Both the position numbers and the translations under genes were made by a program. This document shows, one piece after another, positions 26,569 through 35,432 of a stretch of 64,000 bases of DNA (the stretch's first letter is position 1; each line of letters opens with the position of its first letter). The DNA is taken from positions 62,001 through 126,000 of IMG/VR virus record IMGVR_UViG_3300044633_003049; one strand, 5' to 3'. The notes under the pieces were generated by a model, which was given only the letters and a program-made list of their open reading frames with translations, ran no database searches and was not told the DNA's origin. This DNA comes from a virus.

Positions 26569-28230
26569 TTATCTAATATAGACTTCCACTCTTGCACTTC
26601 TATTGATACCGGTAGTATCTTGACAACACCCAATCATATCTCCACCAGAATAGTTTCCATATCTACTATCCATACCAATACCACCACTTACATCATCCGA
26701 ACCTCTATATGGTCCTACTGCCAAAGTAGCTGGAGATGTGTATAATCCTTCACCATTTTCATTCCAACCAAACCCCCATCTAACTTTTGCATCCGTTGTA
26801 CCAAAATATAATGGGTTATTTCTAAAATTAAATCCATAAAATCTAATATCCACCTGACTTGAAAATACTCCACTTGCCCAACCAGTAAAAGTTTTTGCAT
26901 CTCTTAAAAAATATCCACCATAAGTACCACCATCACCACTTTCGTATGTTCCTGCATTAGTAAAAAAATCTACTAAATTTGTTCGCGTACTAGCTCTACC
27001 ACCATTAAACCCTTTTTCCATCCATATCCAATTTCCTGTTCCCGCAATACTACCACCAGTAGTTGGAATATCGGGCCATCTAGCCATTAAATCTGTACCT
27101 TCAAAATAATTGAATGCGTCATATTTAGCATCACCATCATCTTGATTTAAGTTATTTTGATTTAATACATTTTGTGTTGTCCAATAACTTGCCCCATAAT
27201 TAAAAGTAGTTCCTCTTGTGGCTTTCATTACCATCATCCAACCTCCTCCATCATATGCACTATCCATAATACAAAATGTTTTTCTTGGGCCAATGTTAGG
27301 TAAATTTATATAATATACCCCATTTGGTGCATTTGAATTTAAGGTTTTTATTGTTTGTGCCGAATCGGCCGGATTAAATGCTGAACCTAATGGTGTATCT
27401 ACTCCGTATCTACCTCTTTGTTCATTAAATATATTTCCAATTTCTTCATCACTTAATGCTCGGTTATAAATCATAACTGCTCCTAAATAACCAATAAGTA
27501 ATTCTCCCGTATTACCTTCACCAAATCTCAATGTTTCAGTATTTGTAGTTGAACTAACGGCACCTGTTACATATGCACATCGTATTGTATCAATAAATGT
27601 TGCTTTTGATGACCCGTCACTTCTAATGACAACTTGTTGCCACTTACTTCCTATTATTGAATTATTGGGTGTATCTATCGCTGCCAATGAGTAATTTGTT
27701 TCATAATGAATATATCCGAATGCACTTCTCAATGTTGCGGCGTATTGTTGTGAATCTCCTTTACTAATTAATCCGTGCCAAGTTCCACCACCTAATGATG
27801 GATTTACCCAAATTAACGCAGTATATTGTTGGGTACTCGTAAAATCCAATGAACTATGATGTGCAACGTTTGCTCTTGCGGTTCCATCAAAATATAAAGA
27901 ACCTCCTCCGGTCGTATTAAATGAAACACCTGAACCAGGTAGAGTTAAATTATTTGAATTTCCTGATAAATCTGTTAATGTACTACCATTACCACTATAA
28001 CATTGTGGATCACCAGCATCTATATAACAAACTAAACCAGATGTGCTATAATTTTCTTTTCTTTTTTGTGCGCTCATCCACTTAGTACCATCATACACTT
28101 CAACTTCGGTACGACTTGAATTATATCGTATCATACCAGTTGTTGGTGATGGTCTTTGTGTTCCAGTTCCCGATGGTAGTCCTAAATATCCGGTAGAACT
28201 TGTTATTGTTGTATTTTTAAGTGTTGCCAT
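26569..28230 (-). CDS. Tail adhesin: LamG-like plus fibrinogen-like C-terminal domain
   Basis: 553 residues. Residues 1-50 form an anchor module (TGYLGLPSGTGTQRPSPTTG, then IRYNSSRTEVEVYDG) shared with the two next upstream proteins. About 65-275 is a LamG-like domain (CYIDAGDP, LSGNSNNLTL, GAVMIYNRALSDEE). From about 285 the layout GVYYINLP, TFCIMDSAYDGGGWMMVMKA and the Gly/Cys-rich end (GGDMIGCCQDTT) matches fibrinogen-like or collagen-tail recognition domains, which bind sugars or amines in animals. Likely a distal receptor-binding tail protein. Confidence 0.75.
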   Translation of the reverse strand: MATLKNTTITSSTGYLGLPSGTGTQRPSPTTGMIRYNSSRTEVEVYDGTKWMSAQKRKENYSTSGLVCYIDAGDPQCYSGNGSTLTDLSGNSNNLTLPGSGVSFNTTGGGSLYFDGTARANVAHHSSLDFTSTQQYTALIWVNPSLGGGTWHGLISKGDSQQYAATLRSAFGYIHYETNYSLAAIDTPNNSIIGSKWQQVVIRSDGSSKATFIDTIRCAYVTGAVSSTTNTETLRFGEGNTGELLIGYLGAVMIYNRALSDEEIGNIFNEQRGRYGVDTPLGSAFNPADSAQTIKTLNSNAPNGVYYINLPNIGPRKTFCIMDSAYDGGGWMMVMKATRGTTFNYGASYWTTQNVLNQNNLNQDDGDAKYDAFNYFEGTDLMARWPDIPTTGGSIAGTGNWIWMEKGFNGGRASTRTNLVDFFTNAGTYESGDGGTYGGYFLRDAKTFTGWASGVFSSQVDIRFYGFNFRNNPLYFGTTDAKVRWGFGWNENGEGLYTSPATLAVGPYRGSDDVSGGIGMDSRYGNYSGGDMIGCCQDTTGINRSARVEVYIR

Positions 28231-28236
28231 AATTTT

Positions 28237-28944
28237 TTATTTTATCCATAATTGAACATGTGAAAGATAATGTGCTTCATCTGCTTGTGCCTGATCTGCT
28301 CCACATACATGTCTTGCTGTAAATGATGTTGATGTGTGGTCATAATATCCACTATCAAATATCACATATCCATCATTTCCATAAGTACCATTTCCCCAAG
28401 GTCTATAAGTGTATGTTTTTGGATTACTCCAAGTTGCGGACGCCCCTGATTGTAAAACTGATGTTGATGGTGCGGCATTATAAATTTTTGTAAATCTCCA
28501 AAATTCAGTTTCTGTTCCTGATGAATTCATTAAATATAAATTACTTGTTTCGGTATCCAATGAGTCCACTAAATGCCAAAATACCATATAACGAACTTGT
28601 GTATGTGTTGGAATTGAACTCAATGTTAATGTATATGTTGCAGGACCTGTCGACCAACCATGTGCGGTGACATGTCCTAATTCGCCAAAGTTTAACATTG
28701 AGAATGTTGTACTATTATTCCAATTTCCTGTATATAAATTCGCATCTCTACCTTCGTAATAATGTAAATAACTTTCCGTTCTAGCATAAGGATTTAACCA
28801 ATTATTAATATAAACTTCAGGTCTACCTAAAGTAGTATTATATCTAACATATCCATTAGACGGAGATGGTCTTTCAGCTGTACTACCTGTTGGTAATCCA
28901 ATAAATCCAGTGTCGTTAATTGTTAAATTTTTTAAACTTGCCAT
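28237..28944 (-). CDS. Tail adhesin with shared anchor module
   Basis: 235 residues. The N-terminal module (LTINDTGFIGLPTGS, RPSPSNGYVRYNTT) matches those of 26569 and 28950 and presumably fits the same fibre attachment site. The remaining 170 residues are beta-rich (TYTLTLSSIPTHTQVRYMVF; YLSHVQLWIK at the end) with no family I recognise; a lectin-like jelly roll is plausible. It is spaced 6 and 5 bases from its neighbours. Confidence 0.6.
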   Translation of the reverse strand: MASLKNLTINDTGFIGLPTGSTAERPSPSNGYVRYNTTLGRPEVYINNWLNPYARTESYLHYYEGRDANLYTGNWNNSTTFSMLNFGELGHVTAHGWSTGPATYTLTLSSIPTHTQVRYMVFWHLVDSLDTETSNLYLMNSSGTETEFWRFTKIYNAAPSTSVLQSGASATWSNPKTYTYRPWGNGTYGNDGYVIFDSGYYDHTSTSFTARHVCGADQAQADEAHYLSHVQLWIK

Positions 28945-28949
28945 TATAT

Positions 28950-29813
28950 TTAAATATTAAATCTATTTCTTTGCGCGTTATAATTTTGTAAAACTTGAGC
29001 TCCACTTAATCCTATACTATATATTCTTGCAATTGCAATTTGTCCTTGAAAATTATGCAACCCATCTGTCAATCCACTTCCATATGTTCCAACTACATAT
29101 GTGGCGGCGGCAATTGTCCCTGTCTGTGCCGCAGACCATACTTCGGTACCATTCACATATGCTTTACTCGTTGAACCATCCCATGTACCTACAATGTGTG
29201 ACCAAACATTATTGGGGATATTACCAACTGCACTATATGGTCTACTACTATCGGTAGTATTTGCCCAATGTAAAGAGTGTGTACTACCACCATCTGCGGA
29301 ATTAAATATACCTAAATATGTCGTATTTGTTGCAGAAACCACACCACCTCTCACAGTTCCCGTACTTACTGTTCTTGTTGGTTTAATCCAACCTTCCATA
29401 GTTATTTGTGTTGTTGGTAATGTATTTAATGTAGAAATTCTAATATAATCATTAGTTCCGTCAAATGAAACGGTACCTCCCGAACCATCAGCTGGTGTAT
29501 ATGTTGGACTGTTTACAAATATCCCATGTGCACATTGTGAACTAACATCATACCACACATTACCACCGCGATAACTCGTTGGTTTACCACTATCTAAATG
29601 AAGTAATAAGTTTGATGTTACAATACCACCTTCCGCAATTCTACCGGTTGTTTGATCTATCCAATAACTACCGTTGTAATATTCAACTAAACCCATAGTT
29701 GTATTAAATCTAACATATCCAGTCAATGGTGACACAGGTCTTTGTGCTGTTGTTCCCGATGGTAATTGTATATAACCAGTGTCGTTTATGGTAAGATTTG
29801 TAAGATTTGACAT
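28950..29813 (-). CDS. Tail adhesin: anchor module plus LamG-like domain
   Basis: 287 residues. The anchor module LTINDTGYIQLPSGTTAQRP, then GYVRFNTTMG, is the same as in the two following genes. A LamG-like domain spans about residues 65-285: LLLHLDSGKP, VSFDGTNDYIRIS, TMEGWIKPTR, WSHIVGTWDGS, KAYVNGTEVW and IAIARIYSIGLSG. These are textbook strands of the Laminin_G_3-type fold. It is a probable glycan-binding adhesin of the tail. Confidence 0.75.
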   Translation of the reverse strand: MSNLTNLTINDTGYIQLPSGTTAQRPVSPLTGYVRFNTTMGLVEYYNGSYWIDQTTGRIAEGGIVTSNLLLHLDSGKPTSYRGGNVWYDVSSQCAHGIFVNSPTYTPADGSGGTVSFDGTNDYIRISTLNTLPTTQITMEGWIKPTRTVSTGTVRGGVVSATNTTYLGIFNSADGGSTHSLHWANTTDSSRPYSAVGNIPNNVWSHIVGTWDGSTSKAYVNGTEVWSAAQTGTIAAATYVVGTYGSGLTDGLHNFQGQIAIARIYSIGLSGAQVLQNYNAQRNRFNI

Positions 29814-29815
29814 TA

Positions 29816-30082
29816 TTAAGGTTTTGGATTGTTTTCTTTAACCTCTTTTATTTTATTAAACCATTCACCATTACTTGTTAAACTTCCACTCACATTTAAT
29901 TCATGCCACAACATATCTAATTGATTACCTAATGATGGGTATATTTGTTGTCTATCTCTTTGATATTGTGTTGAGTAATGTTCTGCTAAACCAACATAGA
30001 AACCATATCTTTGGTCTTCTGTAAGTGGTGTTCCATCAACTGGACTTAATAATGGTTCTCCTTTATCTAATTCGTGTATCAT
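29816..30082 (-). CDS. Small conserved phage protein (tail-fibre-associated type)
   Basis: 88 residues. The C-terminal half YPSLGNQLDMLWHEL followed by EWFNKIKEVKENNPKP fits a pattern seen in small proteins near tail-fibre genes of many phages (YPS-x-x-x-QLDM ... I-x-x-VK-x-x-x-PKP). The exact role is unknown to me. A fibre-assembly or baseplate part is plausible from its place between fibre genes. Confidence 0.65.
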   Translation of the reverse strand: MIHELDKGEPLLSPVDGTPLTEDQRYGFYVGLAEHYSTQYQRDRQQIYPSLGNQLDMLWHELNVSGSLTSNGEWFNKIKEVKENNPKP

Positions 30083-30091
30083 ATTATATAA

Positions 30092-30532
30092 TTATTTTAC
30101 TCTTGTTAATATTGACGATTCATATCCCGATGAATTTAATATTCTTATATTAAAATAAACAGTTAATCCATTTTGTCCTGATGTATTGGTAAATCTTAAC
30201 CAATTTCTATCAACATTACCTTCTTGATAATGAGAAACTGAATAATCTCCCCACGATAAAATTGGTGTGTGTTGTAATCCATATCTTGATACATCAAACT
30301 CAAATATTCCATATCTCCATGTTCCCGTTGTAAAATTAAAAAAATTACAAAGTCCAATTGTTCTTGCGTATCCACTAACATTACATATTAAATCAACGGA
30401 AGAACCATTATTAATCGCCGCCGTTCCTGTCCATTCATTCATTGCCCCATATGTATTACTCATTAACATTTTTGGTGATGTTATTGAAGTTGCAGTTAAT
30501 TCAGAAGATGTTGTTGCTATTAAATTTGCCAT
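30092..30532 (-). CDS. Small tail protein, paralog 1 of 3
   Basis: 146 residues, one of three tandem paralogs. It begins MANLIATTSSELTATSI and ends with a beta-rich half (WLRFTNTSGQNGLTVYFNIR, SILTRVK). The shared pattern is a MA(T/N)L-x-x-TT start, ISQYGLQ/VSRYGLQ near the centre, an (L/C)RF-x-N strand and a final (S/T)-x-LT-x-(R/Y)V. No known family is recognised. Probably a small structural or receptor-binding protein of the tail tip. Confidence 0.6.
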   Translation of the reverse strand: MANLIATTSSELTATSITSPKMLMSNTYGAMNEWTGTAAINNGSSVDLICNVSGYARTIGLCNFFNFTTGTWRYGIFEFDVSRYGLQHTPILSWGDYSVSHYQEGNVDRNWLRFTNTSGQNGLTVYFNIRILNSSGYESSILTRVK

Positions 30533-30999
30533 TATCTTACTCGTTGTGTTAAATATGATGATGTGAAATCACCGGGTCCTTGTACATTTAATACAAAGAG
30601 ATATGTACCATTACCCCATTCAGAACCTATCGTATTGTAGAATCTACAATAATTTGTCCCATATGATGGATTATGTCTAGCGGCAGACCACGTACCTGTA
30701 CTTGTTAATGTTTGTATATTAAAACCATATTCAGATAATTGCCAATAAAAACTACCACAATGTATTTGAGATTGATAGCAAACCCAACTACAAAACCCAT
30801 ACATACGATTATGAACTCCCGTATTACCAAATAGGTCAACATAATTTGTTGCACTATTAACCGTTGTTGGGATAAAGACTGTTCCACTATACTCCCTCAT
30901 CATATGATTATAACTTGTATTATTTAATATACGTGGTGATGTGAAACTCGTAGATGTGGTTAAAATACCATTTACTGTTGTATTTTGTAAAGTTGCCAT
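30532..30999 (-). CDS. Small tail protein, paralog 2 of 3
   Basis: 155 residues. It starts MATLQNTTVNGILTTST, resembling both the small paralogs and the anchor start of the 26569-29813 adhesins (MATLKNTTI). Central LSEYGFNIQ and NYCRFYNTIGSEWGNGTYLF match the other two copies; it ends SSYLTQRVR. The gene overlaps its upstream and downstream partners by one base each. Confidence 0.6.
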   Translation of the reverse strand: MATLQNTTVNGILTTSTSFTSPRILNNTSYNHMMREYSGTVFIPTTVNSATNYVDLFGNTGVHNRMYGFCSWVCYQSQIHCGSFYWQLSEYGFNIQTLTSTGTWSAARHNPSYGTNYCRFYNTIGSEWGNGTYLFVLNVQGPGDFTSSYLTQRVR

Positions 31000-31469
31000 T
31001 ATACGTATCTTGTTAAAATTGGTGACGTTATTGCGTTAGCATTTGGAGCAAATAATGTTATATTAACTAAACATGTGGCATTTCCCCACGATACGTTATA
31101 TTGATTTGTAAATCTTAACCAACTTTTACTACCATCACTTGGGTCTTGGTAATATGAGAATGTTATTAGTTGGTCGTTAGTTGGTCCTGATGTAATTTGT
31201 AAACCATATTGTGATAATGCAAACCAAACATTTTGAGTACCGTTATAACTTTGATATGATAAAAAACTAATATAACCTGTTACCCATTGCCAATTACTAT
31301 TATTACAAAGAACATCTGTATATGGTGTGGCGGTATAATATGGTGATATTACAGAAACATTTCCACCCCATTGTTGTAAAGCCATTGGATTAGAACAAAT
31401 TGTACTACTTGCATTTGACGTAGATGTTGCATTGTATGTTGTTGCAGTTGTACCTATTAATGTCGCCAT
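30999..31469 (-). CDS. Small tail protein, paralog 3 of 3
   Basis: 156 residues. It starts MATLIGTTATTYNAT. The central stretch VWFALSQYGLQITSG and SWLRFTNQYNVSWGNATCLV align with copies 1 and 2, and it ends ITSPILTRYV. It begins at the last base of the S74-bearing fibre gene stop codon region, so translation is probably coupled. Confidence 0.6.
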   Translation of the reverse strand: MATLIGTTATTYNATSTSNASSTICSNPMALQQWGGNVSVISPYYTATPYTDVLCNNSNWQWVTGYISFLSYQSYNGTQNVWFALSQYGLQITSGPTNDQLITFSYYQDPSDGSKSWLRFTNQYNVSWGNATCLVNITLFAPNANAITSPILTRYV

Positions 31470-34400
31470 TATTTATTTGATTTAAGTTCTTCAATTTCTT
31501 TCTTTAAATCTTTTATTGCTTCAATCAAATATGAAACTACTCTACCGTAAGAAACGGAATCAGGTAATCCTTCTTCATTTTTATTTACCAATTCAGGTGC
31601 AATTTCATTTAACTCTTCCGCTATTAAACCAATCTCTTTAACACCTGTATCTTTTTTAATGTATGAAACACCTCTCATTTTAAGAACATTATCTAAACCA
31701 TATTTTAAAGTTTCAATGTTATCCTTATATCTTACTGATGAGTTTTCTGTTAATGTTCCACCTACTGTTAAGTTACCGGTTGTTGATACTGCACCTGTTA
31801 CCGTTAATGTTGAACCATCAAATGTTAAATTCGCTTCCGCATTTAACGTAACACCACCGACACTTGTCATTACTCTATTATCTACCGCATTTGTGATTGT
31901 TGTTGTACCACTAGAACCTGATGAACCGTTGGTTCCATTACTACCACTTGTTCCTGAACTACCGTTCGTTCCGTTAGAACCCGAAGTACCATTCGTTCCA
32001 TTAGAACCTGATGAACCTGAACTACCATTAGTTCCATTAGAACCTGAACTACCATTTGTACCGTTACTACCACTAGTTCCTGAAGAACCATTTGTACCGT
32101 TAGAACCTGAAGTTCCTGATGTTGCCGCAGTATATGATGTTCCGTTAATATTTAAACTTGTTACACTTAATGAACCTGTAACTTCTGTATTTGTACTAAT
32201 TTTAACAGTTGTACCGTCATCTGAAATATTACTATCACCAAGATGTTCTTGACCTAATGATTTTAATACTCTATTAGTTGTTGGTAAAATCTCATTTCCT
32301 AAACTATTGTAAGTTTGAGCACCTACCATAACTACCGAAGACGTTACGGTTGATTGATTTGTGTGAACATAAACAAACTGATTGTTTAATGAGTCAAATA
32401 AGAATGAACCTGAAACTAATGGTGATGAACCACTATCTAACACTGACAAACCAGCAAATCTTACACCAGGAGATGAAGCGTTAACCGTAATGACATTGTC
32501 ATTTACTCTTAGTTGAGACGCTGTCACATAAATTATTGATGATGACCCTAAAACATTTAAGTTTTGTGTAATTGTTAATGAACCAGTAATTGTTGTGTTT
32601 GAATTAATATTAACTAATGAAGCATTATCGGTTATGTTTGAATTAACCATACTGTTAGACGAGAACTTACCCAAAACATTGTCAGTACCAGAAACTGTAA
32701 CTGAAGTTCCTGAAGAACCATTTGTTCCGTTAGAACCTGAACTACCATTTGTTCCGTTAGAACCACTTGAACCTGAACTACCGTTTGTTCCATTACTACC
32801 TGATGTACCATTTGTTCCATTACTACCTGATGTACCATTTGTTCCATTACTACCTGATGTACCATTTGTTCCACTAGTTCCGTTTGTGCCGTTAGACCCT
32901 GATGATCCGTTACTTCCACTTGTCCCCGAAGAACCGTTGGTTCCATTAGAACCTGATGTTCCTGATGTCATTGAACTAAATGTTGTACCATTAACAGTAA
33001 TTCCGTTTGTGAAATTTGCTGAACCTGATACTATAATATCATCAGCAAAAACAACACTATTACCACCTGAACTTAATATTTTAAATCCGTCTTGAACTAT
33101 AACATTTCCTCTAATGTCAACCGAACCTGTCGTTGGGTCAATTAATATATTACCTCCGCCAGATGATTTCAATTGGATATCTCCATCCGCTGTTTGAAAT
33201 GTAATTGTATCTGTACCTTGTTCTAAAATTTTAATTGATTGACCGTTGTCGGTTGTAATCTGTAATTCTTGATTTGTCGAACCTAATACTTTTTGTCCGT
33301 CAATGTATAAAGATGCACTTGATAAGTATAAGTGTCTAAACGGATTCGTTACCGTACCTAAATCATATGACCCACTACCAAAAGGTATTAATGATCCACT
33401 AAATGTTTGGTCTCCTTTAAATGTGTTTGATCCTGTAGTTGCTAAACCTGATGTACTTGATCCACCTGTGAGTGGTGTTCCATTAACTAATAGACTACCT
33501 GAAATATAAACGTTATTAAATTGTTTTAATGAACTACCTAAATTATATAGACCATTTGCTGATGGTGTTATTGTCCCAACAGCAGATAAATCTTGAGCAC
33601 CTTCTACTTGATGTCCACCTCTAACTATATGAACTTCACCCGCTTGTGCAATTGGGAATGTTATTTGTAAATTGTTTGAATCTATTGATGTTATCTCACT
33701 TGGGATTATAACTTTTCTATTACTATCCCAAACTGTTACACCTGGATAATCAATGTCTAAATTGTGAGCAACAGACCATGTTGTTGCCGATGTGTATGTT
33801 TCTGTATAACCACCAATACCACTAGCACCTGTTGCACCGACACCACCTAATGTGGCAATCACTGTACCTGTTTGTGCAATTGAAAAATATACTTCAATAT
33901 TATTAGAATCTATCGCTCTAATTCCTGTTGGTATAACAACATAACCATCACTATCAAATACTGTAATTGATGGGTATCTTTCATTCATACCATGATTTAA
34001 TGACCATGTGGTTGCCGCAACTGTAACTGTTGTCTTCATTGTTGAACCTGAAACAATAAATGGATTTTCAACATATGAGGCGGTTAAGGCGTATGTTGCA
34101 AATGATGATGTTCCTGCAAATGTAGATGTATTTGAACCTGTATATGTGTTAAATGCCGTTTCGTCTAACTTACCTGTACCCACAACTGCACCATTAACAT
34201 ATAATGATCCAGTAATCTTTACTGATCCAGTAAAATTGTGATTATCGTCAAATGTATTACCAAATGCGGTAGAACCTGATTCATACAATACCGAAGATGT
34301 AACTAATGCTGTGTGAATTTCTTTTGCTGTAAGTGTTCCTGTAATTGTTAAATCACCATTTACTTTTGCGTTATTTGTGGTTTCCCAAACTGAACCTGTT

Positions 34401-35305
34401 AAAGCAAATAAACTATCTCCTGATGTTCCTGATGAACCGTTGGTTCCGTTAGACCCACTAGTTCCAGAACTACCGTTTGTTCCATTACTACCACTAGTTC
34501 CTGAAGACCCGTCTGTTCCATTAGAACCTGATGAACCGTTAGTTCCGTTAGAACCTGAAGAACCATTCGTTCCGTTAGAGCCTGAAGTTCCTGATGAACC
34601 GTTGGTTCCATTTGACCCTGATGTTCCAGAAGATCCTGATGAACCATTTGTACCATTACTACCACTAGTTCCTGAAGAACCGTTGGTTCCGTTACTTCCT
34701 GATGTACCACTTGTAGTTGAGGTATATTCAGTTCCGTTTATATTAAATGAACCTGTTAAATTAATTGAACCTGATAGAACTAAATTATTATTCTCATCAA
34801 GTAACATTTGTCTGTTACCATTTCTACTGAAAACTAAACCATCAACATCGGTTGTTGCACCTCTTGCAGCACCTATCGTCCAATTCTCACCGCTCCAATT
34901 AAAACGAATACCTGCAGCAACTCTATCTGGAGTGTTGAAACTTGCAGGATTGTAAACTGAACTATCAGGTACGAATGCTTGAACATTTGCAACAGGGTCA
35001 GAACCCGAAACGACTAATGATGTTAATGATGTGTTACCTAAAACTTTTAAAGAACCTGTAACATTTAATGAACCCGTAATATTTTCTGTTCCAAGTAAAT
35101 TGAAACTTCCACTTAGATTTAATGAACCTGTGTTTTGAGTATTTGTAGTTAAAACTTCCTCTATTGAGGCTGATAATGATCCTGATTTGGCAAAATATAA
35201 TTTACCATCGGTTGTGTTTATTGCTAATTCTCCTAATTGTAATTGGGAATTGGTAGGCCTATTCCCACCAGTGGAACTTCTACGTAGTTTTACTATTTGA
35301 CTCAT
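31469..35305 (-). CDS. Long tail fibre with Gly-triplet repeats and S74 intramolecular chaperone
   Basis: 1278 residues. The start SQIVKLRRSSTGGNRPTNSQ, then LQLGELAINTTDGKLYFA, is a common fibre N-terminus. Three G-X-Y blocks (units such as GTSGSNGTNGSSG, near bases 34420-34710, 32705-32960 and 31905-32125) alternate with beta-repeat segments. The C-terminus (SVRYKDNIETLKYGLDNVL, then GLIAEELNEIAPELV and a coiled tail) is the peptidase S74 chaperone that trimerises and cleaves itself off. Expressed from a TATTTATA site 60 bases upstream, with a structured leader. Confidence 0.85.
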   Translation of the reverse strand: MSQIVKLRRSSTGGNRPTNSQLQLGELAINTTDGKLYFAKSGSLSASIEEVLTTNTQNTGSLNLSGSFNLLGTENITGSLNVTGSLKVLGNTSLTSLVVSGSDPVANVQAFVPDSSVYNPASFNTPDRVAAGIRFNWSGENWTIGAARGATTDVDGLVFSRNGNRQMLLDENNNLVLSGSINLTGSFNINGTEYTSTTSGTSGSNGTNGSSGTSGSNGTNGSSGSSGTSGSNGTNGSSGTSGSNGTNGSSGSNGTNGSSGSNGTDGSSGTSGSNGTNGSSGTSGSNGTNGSSGTSGDSLFALTGSVWETTNNAKVNGDLTITGTLTAKEIHTALVTSSVLYESGSTAFGNTFDDNHNFTGSVKITGSLYVNGAVVGTGKLDETAFNTYTGSNTSTFAGTSSFATYALTASYVENPFIVSGSTMKTTVTVAATTWSLNHGMNERYPSITVFDSDGYVVIPTGIRAIDSNNIEVYFSIAQTGTVIATLGGVGATGASGIGGYTETYTSATTWSVAHNLDIDYPGVTVWDSNRKVIIPSEITSIDSNNLQITFPIAQAGEVHIVRGGHQVEGAQDLSAVGTITPSANGLYNLGSSLKQFNNVYISGSLLVNGTPLTGGSSTSGLATTGSNTFKGDQTFSGSLIPFGSGSYDLGTVTNPFRHLYLSSASLYIDGQKVLGSTNQELQITTDNGQSIKILEQGTDTITFQTADGDIQLKSSGGGNILIDPTTGSVDIRGNVIVQDGFKILSSGGNSVVFADDIIVSGSANFTNGITVNGTTFSSMTSGTSGSNGTNGSSGTSGSNGSSGSNGTNGTSGTNGTSGSNGTNGTSGSNGTNGTSGSNGTNGSSGSSGSNGTNGSSGSNGTNGSSGTSVTVSGTDNVLGKFSSNSMVNSNITDNASLVNINSNTTITGSLTITQNLNVLGSSSIIYVTASQLRVNDNVITVNASSPGVRFAGLSVLDSGSSPLVSGSFLFDSLNNQFVYVHTNQSTVTSSVVMVGAQTYNSLGNEILPTTNRVLKSLGQEHLGDSNISDDGTTVKISTNTEVTGSLSVTSLNINGTSYTAATSGTSGSNGTNGSSGTSGSNGTNGSSGSNGTNGSSGSSGSNGTNGTSGSNGTNGSSGTSGSNGTNGSSGSSGTTTITNAVDNRVMTSVGGVTLNAEANLTFDGSTLTVTGAVSTTGNLTVGGTLTENSSVRYKDNIETLKYGLDNVLKMRGVSYIKKDTGVKEIGLIAEELNEIAPELVNKNEEGLPDSVSYGRVVSYLIEAIKDLKKEIEELKSNK
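31905..34710 (-). repeat. Three blocks of collagen-like Gly-X-Y repeats in the fibre gene
   Basis: Blocks lie near 31905-32125, 32705-32960 and 34420-34710. Every third residue is Gly; X is Ser or Thr and Y is Ser, Asn or Thr (Asn-rich here, where the other three long fibres are Asp-rich). No Pro occurs in the repeats. The DNA is a patchwork of near-identical 9- to 18-base units, so it should be prone to slippage and recombination. Confidence 0.85.
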
Positions 35306-35326
35306 ATATATGTGTTCTAAATCCTT

Positions 35327-35361
35327 GTGATATATATCACGGTTAACGACCTATGTAGGTC
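35327..35361. promoter_or_regulatory. Structured leader of the fibre gene: two perfect inverted repeats
   Basis: Between the TATTTATA site and the ATG of the 31469-35305 gene lie GACCTA-TG-TAGGTC (35348-35361) and the perfect 14-base palindrome GTGATATATATCAC (35327-35340). Both would lie in the mRNA leader. They may form hairpins that affect mRNA stability or translation, or act as DNA operators. There is no U-run, so a terminator is unlikely. Confidence 0.45.
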
Positions 35362-35365
35362 TTAT

Positions 35366-35373
35366 TATAAATA
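35366..35373 (-). promoter_or_regulatory. Putative phage late promoter octamer (TATTTATA)
   Basis: Reads GTATTTATAATAAG in gene direction, 60 bases before the ATG of the S74 fibre gene at 35305. One of ten instances (nine exact) of the same octamer just ahead of structural and morphogenesis genes in this window. Confidence 0.5.
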
Positions 35374-35382
35374 CATTTAATA

Positions 35383-35414
35383 AATAAAAAAGGAGACTTT
35401 TTTACGGTCTCCTT
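35383..35414 (-). terminator. Rho-independent terminator after the propeller fibre gene
   Basis: Stem AAGGAGAC (35390-35397) pairs with GTCTCCTT (35407-35414) across a 9-base loop. In the minus direction it is followed by a run rich in T (the A-rich 35383-35389 on the plus strand). It lies 18 bases after the stop of the 35433-37373 gene. Confidence 0.75.
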
Positions 35415-35432
35415 GAATGTTTTTATTTATTG

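Noticed and set aside
29101-29448. Plus-strand open frame opposite the LamG adhesin
   Set aside because: Antisense shadow; no motif, no start context, and the minus-strand frame has clear LamG features.
31905-32125. Short repeated units that could be mistaken for a CRISPR or VNTR array
   Set aside because: Units are in frame, vary at wobble positions and encode G-X-Y triplets. There are no conserved repeats separated by unique spacers.
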